This document shows positions 8,282 to 17,420 of a DNA stretch of 33,243 bases, in pieces; position 1 is the stretch's first letter; the number at the start of each line of letters is the position of its first letter. The notes beneath the pieces are model-generated. The model was given only the letters and a program-made list of their open reading frames with translations. It did not search any database and was not told where the DNA came from. Both the position numbers and the translations under genes were made by a program. The stretch is from JBHIFB01 sp046760905 (GTDB lineage: Bacteria; Gemmatimonadota; CAZMKB01). The stretch spans positions 1 to 33,243 of the forward strand of contig JBHIFB010000017.1 in the NCBI GenBank assembly GCA_046760905.1, given 5' to 3'.

Positions 8282-9763
8282 TCAGGGCAGCGGCAGAAGC
8301 ATCTGGAATGACAGATCGACGAAGTTCTTTACAGGAGCCCAGTATATGCCAAGGAGAAGCGTGGGGATGGCAAGCAGGATGAGGACCACAACGGGAAACG
8401 CCGGGATACTGATTCTGGTATCGTCGAGCGCTTCCTCAAGAAACATGGCTTTGATGATTCGCGCGTAATAGTAAAGTGCGATGACACTGTTGATGACACC
8501 TATGACCGCCAGCCAGTAATATTCTTCCTTTATAACCGCGGCGAAAAGATAAAACTTCCCGACGAAGCCCCCGGTCGGAGGCAAACCCGTAAGGGAGAAC
8601 AGGAAAATTGTCATGAGCACGGCAAGAGCAGGTGACCTCCACCCCAACCCCTTGCAGGTGTCCATCTCTTCCTTGCCGAGACGGTTGATGACTACGATAA
8701 CAACAAGGAAGGCCCCGAGGTTCATGAATACATAGACAAGGAGGTAAAACAGTACTGCCTGGATTCCCTCGAATGAGAGAACGACGACACCCATGAGGAG
8801 ATATCCAGCGTGAGCAATGGACGAATACGCCAGGAGTCGTTTTAGGCTCCTCTGCAGAAGGGCGCTGAGATTGCCTAAAGTCATGGTCACGGCAGAGAGG
8901 ACCGCTATGATCATAGGCCAGTCGACATTCCACATTGGGTGACCGAAGGGAGTCCATGGACCATCGGACATCGCAAGGTAAAGAAATCTGATTAGGATGG
9001 CAAAGCCGGAGGCCTTCGGGCCTACAGAGAGAAAGCCGGTAATAGGTGTAGGTGCGCCCTGATAAACATCGGGGCACCAGAAGTGGAATGGAACCGAAGC
9101 TATCTTGTAACCAAAACCTGCGAGAATGAACATCAACGAGATATAGAGCGTGATTGGCGCCGGCAAAGATGAGGCAAGAACCTTCCTGATTGCGAAGATG
9201 TTCGTTGTCCCGGTCAGGCCGTAAAGGAGTGACATCCCATAGAGCATGAGGCCGGTCGCGAAGGCGCCGTATATCACGTACTTCAACGATGCCTCGTTAC
9301 TGTGCGTATCTTCTCTCTTATATCCGCTCAGGATATAGCTTGGAATGCTGACCAGTTCGAGCGCGACATAGATGATTAAGAGATCCACAGCGGAGGCGAG
9401 AAGCATCATTCCCAGGAGGACCGAGAGTATAAGGGCGTAGTATTCCCCGGTCCTCCTTTCGTTCACCTCACTTGAGGCACGAGACGAGAGTATGACGATA
9501 ACGGTTAATATTACGAACAGGATCTTGAAATAAACGGAAAAGGAATCAATAACCACCATGCCCAGAAATAGAACCCTGGTAGGAGCGGGATACAGATTGA
9601 AGATCGAGAACAGGACTATAGCCAACCATGATATGGAAATGTAGGCGAATAATCCACCGCGATTTGTCCCGTGTGATGTCAGGCTGATAAGGAGAATGGT
9701 CAATATCGCTCCGCTGAGGAGAAGCTCAGGGAGAAACCAGCCCAAACTCTCTATGTTGTTCAA
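8282..9763 (-). CDS. nuoN: NADH-quinone oxidoreductase subunit N
   Basis: The 493-residue polytopic membrane protein is an antiporter-like subunit of complex I. Recognisable segments are the early Glu helix (IIYVALELVSIPSYILSGYK), the central Lys helix (GYKIASVPFHFWCPDVYQGA) and the late SSIAHAGYLLMGV stretch. These make up the half-channels that move protons when quinone is reduced. The length is normal for NuoN. The start is a TTG at 9763, with GGAGG six bases upstream in the minus-strand reading. It is the last gene of the operon, following nuoM by 35 bases. Confidence 0.96.
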   Translation of the reverse strand: MNNIESLGWFLPELLLSGAILTILLISLTSHGTNRGGLFAYISISWLAIVLFSIFNLYPAPTRVLFLGMVVIDSFSVYFKILFVILTVIVILSSRASSEVNERRTGEYYALILSVLLGMMLLASAVDLLIIYVALELVSIPSYILSGYKREDTHSNEASLKYVIYGAFATGLMLYGMSLLYGLTGTTNIFAIRKVLASSLPAPITLYISLMFILAGFGYKIASVPFHFWCPDVYQGAPTPITGFLSVGPKASGFAILIRFLYLAMSDGPWTPFGHPMWNVDWPMIIAVLSAVTMTLGNLSALLQRSLKRLLAYSSIAHAGYLLMGVVVLSFEGIQAVLFYLLVYVFMNLGAFLVVIVVINRLGKEEMDTCKGLGWRSPALAVLMTIFLFSLTGLPPTGGFVGKFYLFAAVIKEEYYWLAVIGVINSVIALYYYARIIKAMFLEEALDDTRISIPAFPVVVLILLAIPTLLLGIYWAPVKNFVDLSFQMLLPLP

Positions 9764-9798
9764 AGTCTACCTCCGATACATTCACCATCACTTCATGG

Positions 9799-11292
9799 TC
9801 AGAATAGGATGTTAATAAGGTTGTCCATGCTCTTCTCGATCATGCTGAGGACTGGCATCGGCCACACGCCCAGGATGACAATGATCACCCCAAGCGGTAC
9901 GAGGGTCGTCAACTCTCGGGCATTTATCTCGGGCAGATCGATGTATTTCTCATTCAGTGGGCCCAGGAAGATCCTCTGAAGTGTCCACAGGAGGTAACCC
10001 GCGGTCAGCACTATTCCGATCGTCGAGATTATCGTGATGTTCCTGTATACATTAAAAGCCCCTATGAACGAGAGCGCCTCACTGATGAAACTCGAAAGTC
10101 CCGGGAGACCGAGGCCTGCAAAGAACGCAAGGCTCGTGATTCCGGTGTATATGGGAACCTTCAATCCGAGTCCACCAAAACCGTTTATGTCTCTGTGGTG
10201 GGCCCTATCATAGATAACACCTACGAGTAGAAAGAGCATAGCTGTGACACAACCATGGTTGAACATCTGGAACAAGCCTCCGACCATTCCGGGATGGTTG
10301 AAGACCGAGAGTCCAAGGCAGACGATGCCCATGTGGCTGATTGATGAATATGCGACAAGTTTCTTGAGATCCTCCTGCGCCATTGCACACAGTGCACCGT
10401 AGATGATGTTGACCATACCGAGCACTGCAAGCGCCTTGGAGAACCATATTGTTGCCGCCGGCAGCATCGGGAAGCTTATCCTGACCAATCCATAGGTTCC
10501 CATCTTGAGCAGTATTCCGGCGAGTATGACACTGATTGCCGTTGGTGCCTCGACGTGAGCGTCGGGAAGCCATGTGTGAAACGGGAAAAGAGGCACCTTG
10601 ATGGCGAAGCCGATAAAAAGGGCAATGAACACGATCTTACCGAAATTAAATATGTACCCGAACACCGAGATGGTCTCGTTGTCGAACGAGTTCTCGTATA
10701 TCAGCTTGGTCATGTCAAAGGTATGCGGATCCGAATAGAAGTAGAGTGCAAGCATCGCCAGAAGCATGAGTACGCTACCGAATAGTGTATAGAGGAAGAA
10801 TTTTATAGCCGCGTATTCCTTCCTGGGGCCTCCCCAGATACCGATCAAAAAATACATCGGAAGCAGCATGACTTCCCAGAAAATGTAGAAGAGGAAGAAA
10901 TCGAGTGCGCAGAACACACCCATCATCCCGACTTCGAGAAGGATGAAAAGAGAGAAGTAACCCTTCACACCCTTATTGATGCCCCATGAGGCCAGAATGC
11001 ATATGGGCCCGAGGAGGGCGGTCAATAGTACCATCGGAACGCTCAAACCATCTATGCCAAGGAAGTACTCGATGTTGAATGATTTGATCCAGGAATGATG
11101 TTCCACGAACTGGAACGATGCCGTCGTTCTGTCGAAAGCCTGGAATACATCGATCCCGAGCAACAAGGGCACGAACGTTGCTATGAGTGCGATTATTTTT
11201 ACGAGCTCATCCTTCCCTCTTGGTACAAGCAGCATAAAGGGGATCCCCACAAGAGGGAACATTACCATGAGTGTCAGGATGTGGTTTTCCAT
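9799..11292 (-). CDS. nuoM: NADH-quinone oxidoreductase subunit M
   Basis: The 497-residue product is a proton-pumping antiporter-like subunit of complex I with about fourteen transmembrane helices. The family signatures FYIFWEVMLLPMYFLIGIWG (helix-5 Glu) and IKVPLFPFHTWLPDAHVEAP (helix-7 Lys) are intact, as is the later VAYSSISHMG stretch. It is full length. The ATG start has GGAGG 11 bases upstream. It lies 70 bases after nuoL, and that gap contains a small hairpin, unlike the tight joints elsewhere in the operon. A strong helix-5 and helix-7 pattern separates it from the NuoN and NuoL paralogues next door. Confidence 0.97.
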   Translation of the reverse strand: MENHILTLMVMFPLVGIPFMLLVPRGKDELVKIIALIATFVPLLLGIDVFQAFDRTTASFQFVEHHSWIKSFNIEYFLGIDGLSVPMVLLTALLGPICILASWGINKGVKGYFSLFILLEVGMMGVFCALDFFLFYIFWEVMLLPMYFLIGIWGGPRKEYAAIKFFLYTLFGSVLMLLAMLALYFYSDPHTFDMTKLIYENSFDNETISVFGYIFNFGKIVFIALFIGFAIKVPLFPFHTWLPDAHVEAPTAISVILAGILLKMGTYGLVRISFPMLPAATIWFSKALAVLGMVNIIYGALCAMAQEDLKKLVAYSSISHMGIVCLGLSVFNHPGMVGGLFQMFNHGCVTAMLFLLVGVIYDRAHHRDINGFGGLGLKVPIYTGITSLAFFAGLGLPGLSSFISEALSFIGAFNVYRNITIISTIGIVLTAGYLLWTLQRIFLGPLNEKYIDLPEINARELTTLVPLGVIIVILGVWPMPVLSMIEKSMDNLINILF

Positions 11293-11322
11293 TTATCCGA
11301 TTTCCTCCCTATAGAGTTTTGA

Positions 11323-11349
11323 AAAATACGATCTCTACTCCGGTATTTT
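11323..11349 (-). promoter_or_regulatory. Hairpin in the nuoL-nuoM gap
   Basis: AAAATAC (11323-11329) and GTATTTT (11343-11349) form a perfect seven-base stem with a 13-base loop. It can be extended by one G-C pair after a bulged A. It lies in the longest gap (70 bases) inside the nuo operon. It might affect mRNA stability or processing, but there is no direct evidence. Confidence 0.25.
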
Positions 11350-11362
11350 CACTTACAAACAG

Positions 11363-13432
11363 TTAAAACACTCTTACATAGAAAATAACGAGCAGGATGA
11401 TAATCACCCAAAGCACATAATTCTGGACCCTGCCTGTTTGAAGCCTTCTCAACCTGCCGCCGATGGCTATGGATGTGTTGGCCACGCCATTCACCATACC
11501 ATCGATTACGATATTATCGAACCTGCCTTCCGCACTGGAGAGCTTCACCGTCAGGTGTGACACGCCGTTTACGATACCATCAATTATTTTGTTGTCGAAC
11601 CAGCGCGAGACTTTGCTCGCTACGAGAGTGAGTGCTATAAAGGTATTTCCGTAAAACTCGTCGATGTAGTATTTGTTGGTGAGTAAGGTATAGATACCCT
11701 TGAACCTCTCAGCGACTCTGTCGGCCGATATCTTCTCCTTTATGTATGTTGCGTATGCCAGGCCTATACCTGAAAGAGCGATTATAACAGAGAGGTACAT
11801 TGCATATGTATGAGCGCTATGAGCGACATCATGGTTCTCGGATACCGCCTCATGCTCACCATGCGCCACTGCGGCCGGTGGCACTGCTTCGACATGTTCT
11901 GCAGCAGCCATGTTGGGCACCGCAGTTTGCTCTCCATGTACCTGAACAGTCGCATACGTCTCTATAGTGGGTTTCGTGACGTAGCTCTGGAACCATTCTC
12001 CCCACGCCGAGCAAACCGAAAGAATGCCGAGGATTACGAGTGGTACCGTCATGACCCAGGGGGATTCATGGGCGTGATGATACTTCTCCTCGTCCCTGGG
12101 CTTCCCGAAAAAGGTGAGAAAAAGGAGCCTGAACATGTAGAACGAGGTTATCCCTGCAGCCACGAAACCCATCAGCGGAAGCAGGAATGCCGATGGATTC
12201 AGCATCGCTTTCTCGAGTGTTGCGGCGAGAATGGCGTCTTTGCTGAAGAATCCCGAGAATGGTGGTACACCTGAGATCGCAAGGGTCGCGACCACGAATG
12301 TCCAGAAGGTTATGGGCATCTTTGTGCGCAAACCGCCCATCTCCCTCACATCCTGTGTGTGTACGGCATGAATCACGCTCCCGGCACAGAGAAACAGGAG
12401 CGCCTTGAAGAAGGCATGGGTCATCAGGTGGAAAAGACCTGCTACATAGCCTCCGACTCCGAGGGCCATCACCATGTAACCAAGCTGACTCAGTGTGGAA
12501 TAGGCCAGCACTCGCTTGATGTCTGTCATGACTATTGCTATCGTGGCGGCGAAGATGGCGGTGAATCCACCGACATACGCAATAACCGTCAGGGCATCGG
12601 GGGTGAACACGACGAACAGCCTCCCGACCATGTATACTCCTGCTGCGACCATTGTAGCAGCATGGATCAATGCGCTGACAGGGGTTGGCCCTTCCATCGC
12701 ATCCGGTAACCAAACGTGAAGAGGGAATTGGGCAGATTTTCCCACTGCTCCCATGAAGAGACACACACCCGCCACGGTGAGCAGCGTCCCGGAAAACTCT
12801 CCATTGGCGATACTTGTAAACATTTCATGGAAACCCAGCGTGCCGATTGTAGCGAAGGTAATCATTATACCTATGAACATCCCCACATCCCCAACTCTCG
12901 TGGTGATGAAGGCTTTTTTCCCAGCATCAGCTGCGGATTTCTTCTCGAACCAGAACCCTATAAGTAAATATGATGACAATCCGACGAGTTCCCAGAAGAT
13001 GTAAAGGCCGAAGAGATTGTCGGTGAGAACCAAACCTAGCATTGAGAAGCTGAATATCCCCAGATATCCAAAATACCTCGAATACCTGGGGTCACCATGC
13101 ATGTATCCCACCGAGTACAGGTGAATGAGAAAGCTAACACCGGAAACTACGACGAGCATGACTCCAGCCAGGGTGTCGAGTAGAAAACCCCACGTAAGCT
13201 TGAAACCACCGACAACGATCCATTCCCAGCCGAATGACTCCATGTAATTCGGGTCGCCATGGGAGAAGATCCTGATGAAGATGAGTATGGAGAGGATGAG
13301 GGAACCGAAGATGAGACCGATGGACAGAAAATCGCCACCCCTTGGAAGCCTTCTGCCGAGGAACATCTGAATGGCAAAACCTGCAAGCGGGAGAAAAGGT
13401 ATAAGCGCCGTCATTTCGACCATATCCATCAT
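11363..13432 (-). CDS. nuoL: NADH-quinone oxidoreductase subunit L
   Basis: The 689-residue product is the distal antiporter-like subunit of complex I. The helix-5 Glu is E148 in FWELVGLSSYLLIGFW, and the helix-7 region GKSAQFPLHVWLPDAMEGPT (231-250) is intact. The C-terminal part carries the long lateral-helix region and a last transmembrane helix. Two similar stretches, KIIDGIVNGV and IVIDGMVNGV, occur at about 615-624 and 641-650, and such a pair is familiar in NuoL of this type. Residues 485-540 form a hydrophilic Ala/His/Glu-rich loop that looks longer than usual. The first ATG overlaps the nuoK stop as ATGA. An ATG three codons on is better spaced from GAGGGG and may be the real start. 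Confidence 0.96.
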   Translation of the reverse strand: MMDMVEMTALIPFLPLAGFAIQMFLGRRLPRGGDFLSIGLIFGSLILSILIFIRIFSHGDPNYMESFGWEWIVVGGFKLTWGFLLDTLAGVMLVVVSGVSFLIHLYSVGYMHGDPRYSRYFGYLGIFSFSMLGLVLTDNLFGLYIFWELVGLSSYLLIGFWFEKKSAADAGKKAFITTRVGDVGMFIGIMITFATIGTLGFHEMFTSIANGEFSGTLLTVAGVCLFMGAVGKSAQFPLHVWLPDAMEGPTPVSALIHAATMVAAGVYMVGRLFVVFTPDALTVIAYVGGFTAIFAATIAIVMTDIKRVLAYSTLSQLGYMVMALGVGGYVAGLFHLMTHAFFKALLFLCAGSVIHAVHTQDVREMGGLRTKMPITFWTFVVATLAISGVPPFSGFFSKDAILAATLEKAMLNPSAFLLPLMGFVAAGITSFYMFRLLFLTFFGKPRDEEKYHHAHESPWVMTVPLVILGILSVCSAWGEWFQSYVTKPTIETYATVQVHGEQTAVPNMAAAEHVEAVPPAAVAHGEHEAVSENHDVAHSAHTYAMYLSVIIALSGIGLAYATYIKEKISADRVAERFKGIYTLLTNKYYIDEFYGNTFIALTLVASKVSRWFDNKIIDGIVNGVSHLTVKLSSAEGRFDNIVIDGMVNGVANTSIAIGGRLRRLQTGRVQNYVLWVIIILLVIFYVRVF

Positions 13433-13740
13433 CCCCTCAGCCTGTCTGCCTCATCGACGTAGATTGTCTTGAGATTGTAATAGAGCGCGAGTACAATAGC
13501 CAGGGCGACAGCGGCCTCTGCCGCAGCGAGTACGATCACGAAAATAGCGAATACCTGACCGCTCAGATCACCTGCCGAAAATCTGGAAAAGGCGACGAAA
13601 TTTATGTTGGCCGCATTAAGTATGAGCTCGATACCCATGAGCACAGCCACTGCGTTTCTCCTGGTCATCACCCCGAAGAGTCCAAGGGAGAAAAGAACAG
13701 CGCTTATGATAAGGTAGTGATGCAAAGTGATCTCAGTCAT
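13429..13740 (-). CDS. nuoK: NADH-quinone oxidoreductase subunit K
   Basis: The 103-residue product has three transmembrane helices. The family motif MGIELILNAANINFVAFSR carries the conserved membrane Glu, and a second Glu lies in AAAEAAVALAIVLALY. Both take part in the proton path near the quinone module. The frame stays open 12 codons upstream, inside nuoJ. The ATG at 13740 has GAGG five bases upstream and gives the normal family length, so I chose it. It lies one base after the nuoJ stop, and its own stop overlaps nuoL. Confidence 0.96.
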   Translation of the reverse strand: MTEITLHHYLIISAVLFSLGLFGVMTRRNAVAVLMGIELILNAANINFVAFSRFSAGDLSGQVFAIFVIVLAAAEAAVALAIVLALYYNLKTIYVDEADRLRG

Positions 13741-13741
13741 C

Positions 13742-14242
13742 TTACCTCTCTCTCCTCGCGAGGATGACCGCCCCAACGAGAGCCATGAGAAGAAGGATCG
13801 ACACGATCTCGAATGGCAGCAGGTAATCGCTCATTATAAGTGTCCCGATACCCCGGGTCGTGGATGGAACTCTTTCGAAAGCCAAAGCTTTGAAGGACCA
13901 TCTAGTTTCGACAGCAATCGTTACCAGCACGAACATGAGTAAACCAATAGAGATAATCGCCGGGAACACCTGAATTGTCTTCACCCTCAGTTCTACTTCC
14001 ATAACCCTGTGGGTGAGCATGACTCCGAAGACTATGAGGACAAGAATGCCGCCAACGTATATGAGAACCTGAATTGCAGCCAGGAAATCGGCTCCCAGGA
14101 AGATGTAAAGAGCCGCCACCCCGAACAGGGTGGCAAGTAGTGAGAAAGCTGCATAGACCACGTTCTTGGTGAATACCACGAATCCTGCAGATATCACCGT
14201 GAATATGCCGAATAAGTAGAATATAAGAACGCTGGTTTCCAT
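13742..14242 (-). CDS. nuoJ: NADH-quinone oxidoreductase subunit J
   Basis: The 166-residue product has five hydrophobic segments, a normal NuoJ. The third helix contains FLAAIQVLIYVGGILVLIVF, the family signature with the pi-bulge helix involved in coupling. GAGG lies five bases before the ATG. It sits between nuoI (seven-base gap) and nuoK (one-base gap), as in most bacteria. The C-terminal end is short and basic (ARRER). Confidence 0.95.
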   Translation of the reverse strand: METSVLIFYLFGIFTVISAGFVVFTKNVVYAAFSLLATLFGVAALYIFLGADFLAAIQVLIYVGGILVLIVFGVMLTHRVMEVELRVKTIQVFPAIISIGLLMFVLVTIAVETRWSFKALAFERVPSTTRGIGTLIMSDYLLPFEIVSILLLMALVGAVILARRER

Positions 14243-14249
14243 GTTATCC

Positions 14250-14768
14250 TCAAATTACCTGTCCGGCTTGACCTCCTGGGGTAGCCTCCGTCTTTTCCTG
14301 CCTGCTTCCTTCGACGGCCCATCTGTATATGAGATCCCTCTTGTCGTAGACGGAGAATTCGTATTCTGGTATCATCCTGAGACATCCCGTCGGGCACTGT
14401 TCAGTACAGTATCCGCAGTAGCAACAAAGAGAAAGATCGATGTCGTACTGTATCACTCTCAGCTTCTTTGGTCTCTTTCCGCCTTCCTCGGAAGTGAACT
14501 GAGGCTCCTCGTCAGGTCCCCGCTTCTCGGTTTGTATGGTAATACAACTTACGGGGCAATTCTTTGCACATGCCTGGCAGCCGATACAATCCTCGATGTT
14601 ATTGTGAAGCCTCCCTCTGAACCTTTCTGGAGTAGTCCATTTCACATCCGGGTACCGAAGAGTTATCGAAGGAACAAAGATGTGTCCTATGGTTACCTTC
14701 ATGCCGACCAGGACTGTCCAGATCGCATGCCCTATGTCTTTAAAATACTGTACCAACTCCTCAGACAC
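14250..14768 (-). CDS. nuoI: NADH-quinone oxidoreductase subunit I (2x[4Fe-4S])
   Basis: The 172-residue peripheral subunit carries electrons towards the N2 cluster in NuoB. It has two ferredoxin-type motifs: C61-x2-C64-x2-C67-x3-C71 in CIGCQACAKNCP, and C115-x2-C118-x2-C121-x3-C125 in CCYCGYCTEQCP. An amphipathic N-terminal region (YFKDIGHAIWTVLVGMKV) fits its docking on NuoH. The start is a GTG at 14768 with a poorly spaced GAGGA, so the exact start is less sure. Because nuoE, F and G are absent, NuoI is the outermost Fe-S subunit here and a natural place for reduced ferredoxin to donate electrons. That donor role is an inference from other eleven-subunit complexes. Confidence 0.95.
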   Translation of the reverse strand: MSEELVQYFKDIGHAIWTVLVGMKVTIGHIFVPSITLRYPDVKWTTPERFRGRLHNNIEDCIGCQACAKNCPVSCITIQTEKRGPDEEPQFTSEEGGKRPKKLRVIQYDIDLSLCCYCGYCTEQCPTGCLRMIPEYEFSVYDKRDLIYRWAVEGSRQEKTEATPGGQAGQVI

Positions 14769-14771
14769 TCC

Positions 14772-15815
14772 TCATAAAAGCAGCCACAGGCCGGTTCCGA
14801 AGATCGCTATAAAAGACAGCGGTAGTAATACCTTCCATGAAACGTACATCAACTGATCCACCCTGAGTCTCGGTAGCGTCCATCTCAGCCATATCATGAC
14901 GAAGAAAAGGAAGAGGGCCTTGCATAAGAACCAGAAAAATCCGGGGATAATCGGATTCGGAAGCACTCCGTGCCACCCACCGAGGTAAAGTACGGTCGAG
15001 ATCGCGCTTACAATGAACATGTTCGAATATTCGGCCATGAAGAAAAACGCGAATCTAATCCCACTGTACTCAGTGTTGTATCCGGATACAAGCTCGGACT
15101 CTGCCTCGGGCAGGTCAAAGGGAATCCTGTTTACCTCTGCAACCCCGGCCACGTAATAAAGGAAGAAGGCCATGAATATGAATGGATTCCTGAAAATGAA
15201 CCATTTGTGGATCCCACCTGCCTGGGCCCCCACGATATCCTGCATTGAGAGGCTGCCGGTGTAGAGGATCACGGTCAGAATACTGAGCGCTATCGGTACC
15301 TCGTAGCTCACGATCTGAGCGGCTGACCTCATGGCTCCATAGAGAGACCACTTGTTGTTCGAAGCCCACCCACCCATTATAATGCCGATCACTGCAATCG
15401 ATGAGATTGATAAGATATATAGGATACCAATGTTGAGATCGCTGACAATAAGTGTACTCGACCAGGGGATAACGACAAAGGAGGCAAACGAGGCAGAGAA
15501 GACGACGATGGGAGCAATGATGAAGAGTTTCCTGTCCGCCAGATCAGGGATTATATCCTCCTTCAGGAAGAGCTTTATGCCGTCGGCTACGAACTGAAGG
15601 ATACCGTGAGGACCGACCCTCATAGGCCCGAGCCGGTCCTGGATGTGACCGGCGATTTTCCTCTCCGCGTAGGAGCCAATTCCGGCGAAGACGGTCAAGC
15701 TTCCAAGGAGTATGATGACCGCGAAGATGATCATCGTCACCAGATAAACCAGATCTGCCGGGACGCTTTTCAGAAAACCGTTCGATGCTATTATGCCATC
15801 GATGAACTCTTTCAT
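14772..15815 (-). CDS. nuoH: NADH-quinone oxidoreductase subunit H
   Basis: The 347-residue membrane subunit helps form the quinone chamber and links the Fe-S arm to the antiporter subunits. Family signatures are ERKIAGHIQDRLGPMRVGPH (about 51-70) and PFDLPEAESELVSGYNTEYS (about 232-251). The second is the acidic loop that lines the quinone tunnel. There are about eight hydrophobic helices and the length is normal. The ATG lies one base after the nuoD stop codon, so translation is probably coupled to nuoD. Confidence 0.97.
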   Translation of the reverse strand: MKEFIDGIIASNGFLKSVPADLVYLVTMIIFAVIILLGSLTVFAGIGSYAERKIAGHIQDRLGPMRVGPHGILQFVADGIKLFLKEDIIPDLADRKLFIIAPIVVFSASFASFVVIPWSSTLIVSDLNIGILYILSISSIAVIGIIMGGWASNNKWSLYGAMRSAAQIVSYEVPIALSILTVILYTGSLSMQDIVGAQAGGIHKWFIFRNPFIFMAFFLYYVAGVAEVNRIPFDLPEAESELVSGYNTEYSGIRFAFFFMAEYSNMFIVSAISTVLYLGGWHGVLPNPIIPGFFWFLCKALFLFFVMIWLRWTLPRLRVDQLMYVSWKVLLPLSFIAIFGTGLWLLL

Positions 15816-15816
15816 C

Positions 15817-16956
15817 TTATCTGTCTATCTCCCCGAGCATGATATCAAGGCTACCCAGTATCGCGACGATATCGGCGATCATCCATCCCACTGATATCTC
15901 ACGGAGGACGCTGAGGGCAGTAAAGCAGGGGGACCTTACCTTAACCCTGTAGGGCTTTGGAGTCCCATCGGACACTATATAGAATCCGAGGTCTCCCCTG
16001 GGATTCTCGACCCTGAAATATACATCTCCCTCGGGTGGCTTGAGGACTTTCGGGATCGCTGATTTTACATCACCTTCGGCAGGGAGCTGCTCGAGTGCCT
16101 GCTCCACGATACGTGCACTCTCCTGCATCTCCCTTATCCTCACCCAGTACCTGTCCCAGCTATCTCCGACTTTCCCCATCTCTCCCTTTCCGACCGGCAC
16201 TTCGAAATCGTACTTTTCGTAACCGGAGTAGGGTTCGTCCTTCCTAAGATCCCATTGCACACCCGAACCCCTCAGGTTCGGGCCTGTCACTCCGTAGGAG
16301 ATTGCGATCTCCGGTTCAAGGACACCCACGTTCGCCGTTCTCTCTATGAATATCTTCTGATAGGTGACAAGGTTGTTGTACTCCTGTATCTTTGGCCTGA
16401 AATATTTGATAAAATCCTTCACCTTCTCCACCCAGCCGGGTGTTAGATCATGAGCGAGTCCTCCCACCCTGATGTAATTATAGAGAAGCCTAACCCCAGC
16501 AATCTCCTCGAAGAGATCCATGATCCTTTCCCGGTCCCTGAGCGTGTAGAGAAAGAGGGTCACGGCCCCGGTGTCAAGGCCATAAACACCGGTAGCGATA
16601 AGGTGGCTCGCAATCCTGTTGAGCTCTGCCACAATGACCCTGATGCATCTTACCCTCTCCGGCACCTCGATTCCCGCGAGCTTCTCCACCGCGAGCGCGT
16701 ATCCGAGCTCGTTGTTCATGGCAGCGAGGTAATCGAGCCTGTCCACATAGGGCACAACCGTGGCGTAGGTAACGTTTTCAGAATGCTTTTCCATGCACCT
16801 GTGAAGGTAGCCGATCACGGGTCGCACGTCTTTCACAACCTCGCCGTCTGTCTTGAGCACAAGCCTCAACACCCCATGAGTGCTGGGATGCTGAGGTCCC
16901 ATGTTGAGTACCATTTCATCACTTTTGAGTTCTATGGCCTCATCAATAGACCTCAT
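15817..16956 (-). CDS. nuoD: NADH-quinone oxidoreductase subunit D (49 kDa)
   Basis: The 379-residue product belongs to the 49-kDa family, related to the large subunit of [NiFe] hydrogenases. GPQHPSTHGVLRLVL near residue 20 holds the quinone-headgroup His. YLHRCMEKHSENVTY and PYVDRLDY are also intact. The [NiFe] cysteine pairs are missing, as expected for a complex I subunit, which separates it from ferredoxin-dependent energy-converting hydrogenases. It is a separate protein, not fused to NuoC as in enterobacteria. Its ATG overlaps the nuoC stop by four bases. Confidence 0.97.
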   Translation of the reverse strand: MRSIDEAIELKSDEMVLNMGPQHPSTHGVLRLVLKTDGEVVKDVRPVIGYLHRCMEKHSENVTYATVVPYVDRLDYLAAMNNELGYALAVEKLAGIEVPERVRCIRVIVAELNRIASHLIATGVYGLDTGAVTLFLYTLRDRERIMDLFEEIAGVRLLYNYIRVGGLAHDLTPGWVEKVKDFIKYFRPKIQEYNNLVTYQKIFIERTANVGVLEPEIAISYGVTGPNLRGSGVQWDLRKDEPYSGYEKYDFEVPVGKGEMGKVGDSWDRYWVRIREMQESARIVEQALEQLPAEGDVKSAIPKVLKPPEGDVYFRVENPRGDLGFYIVSDGTPKPYRVKVRSPCFTALSVLREISVGWMIADIVAILGSLDIMLGEIDR

Positions 16957-17420
16957 ACTTCCATCCCCCGGTACTCCTCAGGTGCTGTGTAATCCTTCCT
17001 CAGCGGATACCCCTGCCAGTCTTCAGGAAGCAGGATCCTCCGAAGATCAGGGTGGCCATCAAACTCCACCCCGAGCAGATCGAATGCTTCGCGCTCGTGC
17101 CAGTTGGCCGTCTTCCAAACGCTCTCAACGGAGGGGATTCTCGGATTCTCCTTCCCTACCTCGACCTTCAAGGTAATCTTATGGAACTTCTTCATTGAGT
17201 GCAGGCTATACGTGAGGAGAACTTTCTCTGCGTAATCGGTCGCAGAGAGACACATCAATGAGTCAAAGGCAAGCTCTTCATCCTCGGAGAGAAACTTCGC
17301 AACTTCCAGAATATGTTCGGGCTTTACCTTGATGTAAGGATCCAATGCGTCCGGAGTGAATTCCCCAGCACCTTCCCCGAATCGCCCCTTCACCCGGTTG
17401 TAGATTTCTGAGGCATCCAT
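16953..17420 (-). CDS. nuoC: NADH-quinone oxidoreductase subunit C (30 kDa)
   Basis: The 155-residue product is of the 30-kDa subunit family. The diagnostic C-terminal motif WHEREAFDLLGVEFDGHPDL continues into RRILLPEDWQGYPLRKDY. It is a structural subunit that packs against NuoD in the peripheral arm and carries no cofactor. The ATG directly follows the nuoB stop, and the gene overlaps nuoD by four bases. Confidence 0.96.
   Translation of the reverse strand: MDASEIYNRVKGRFGEGAGEFTPDALDPYIKVKPEHILEVAKFLSEDEELAFDSLMCLSATDYAEKVLLTYSLHSMKKFHKITLKVEVGKENPRIPSVESVWKTANWHEREAFDLLGVEFDGHPDLRRILLPEDWQGYPLRKDYTAPEEYRGMEV

Noticed and set aside
12066..12764. 232-residue minus-strand frame inside nuoL
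   Set aside because: It is a frame-shifted shadow of nuoL, rich in Arg, Ser, His and Cys, and has no membrane or enzyme pattern.
14241..14777. 178-residue plus-strand frame over nuoI
   Set aside because: It is a full antisense shadow of a well-conserved gene, with no recognisable domain.
15817..16956. Large subunit of an energy-converting [NiFe] hydrogenase instead of NuoD
   Set aside because: The Cys pairs that bind nickel are absent, the quinone-site motif GPQHPSTHG is present, and the full nuo gene order surrounds it.
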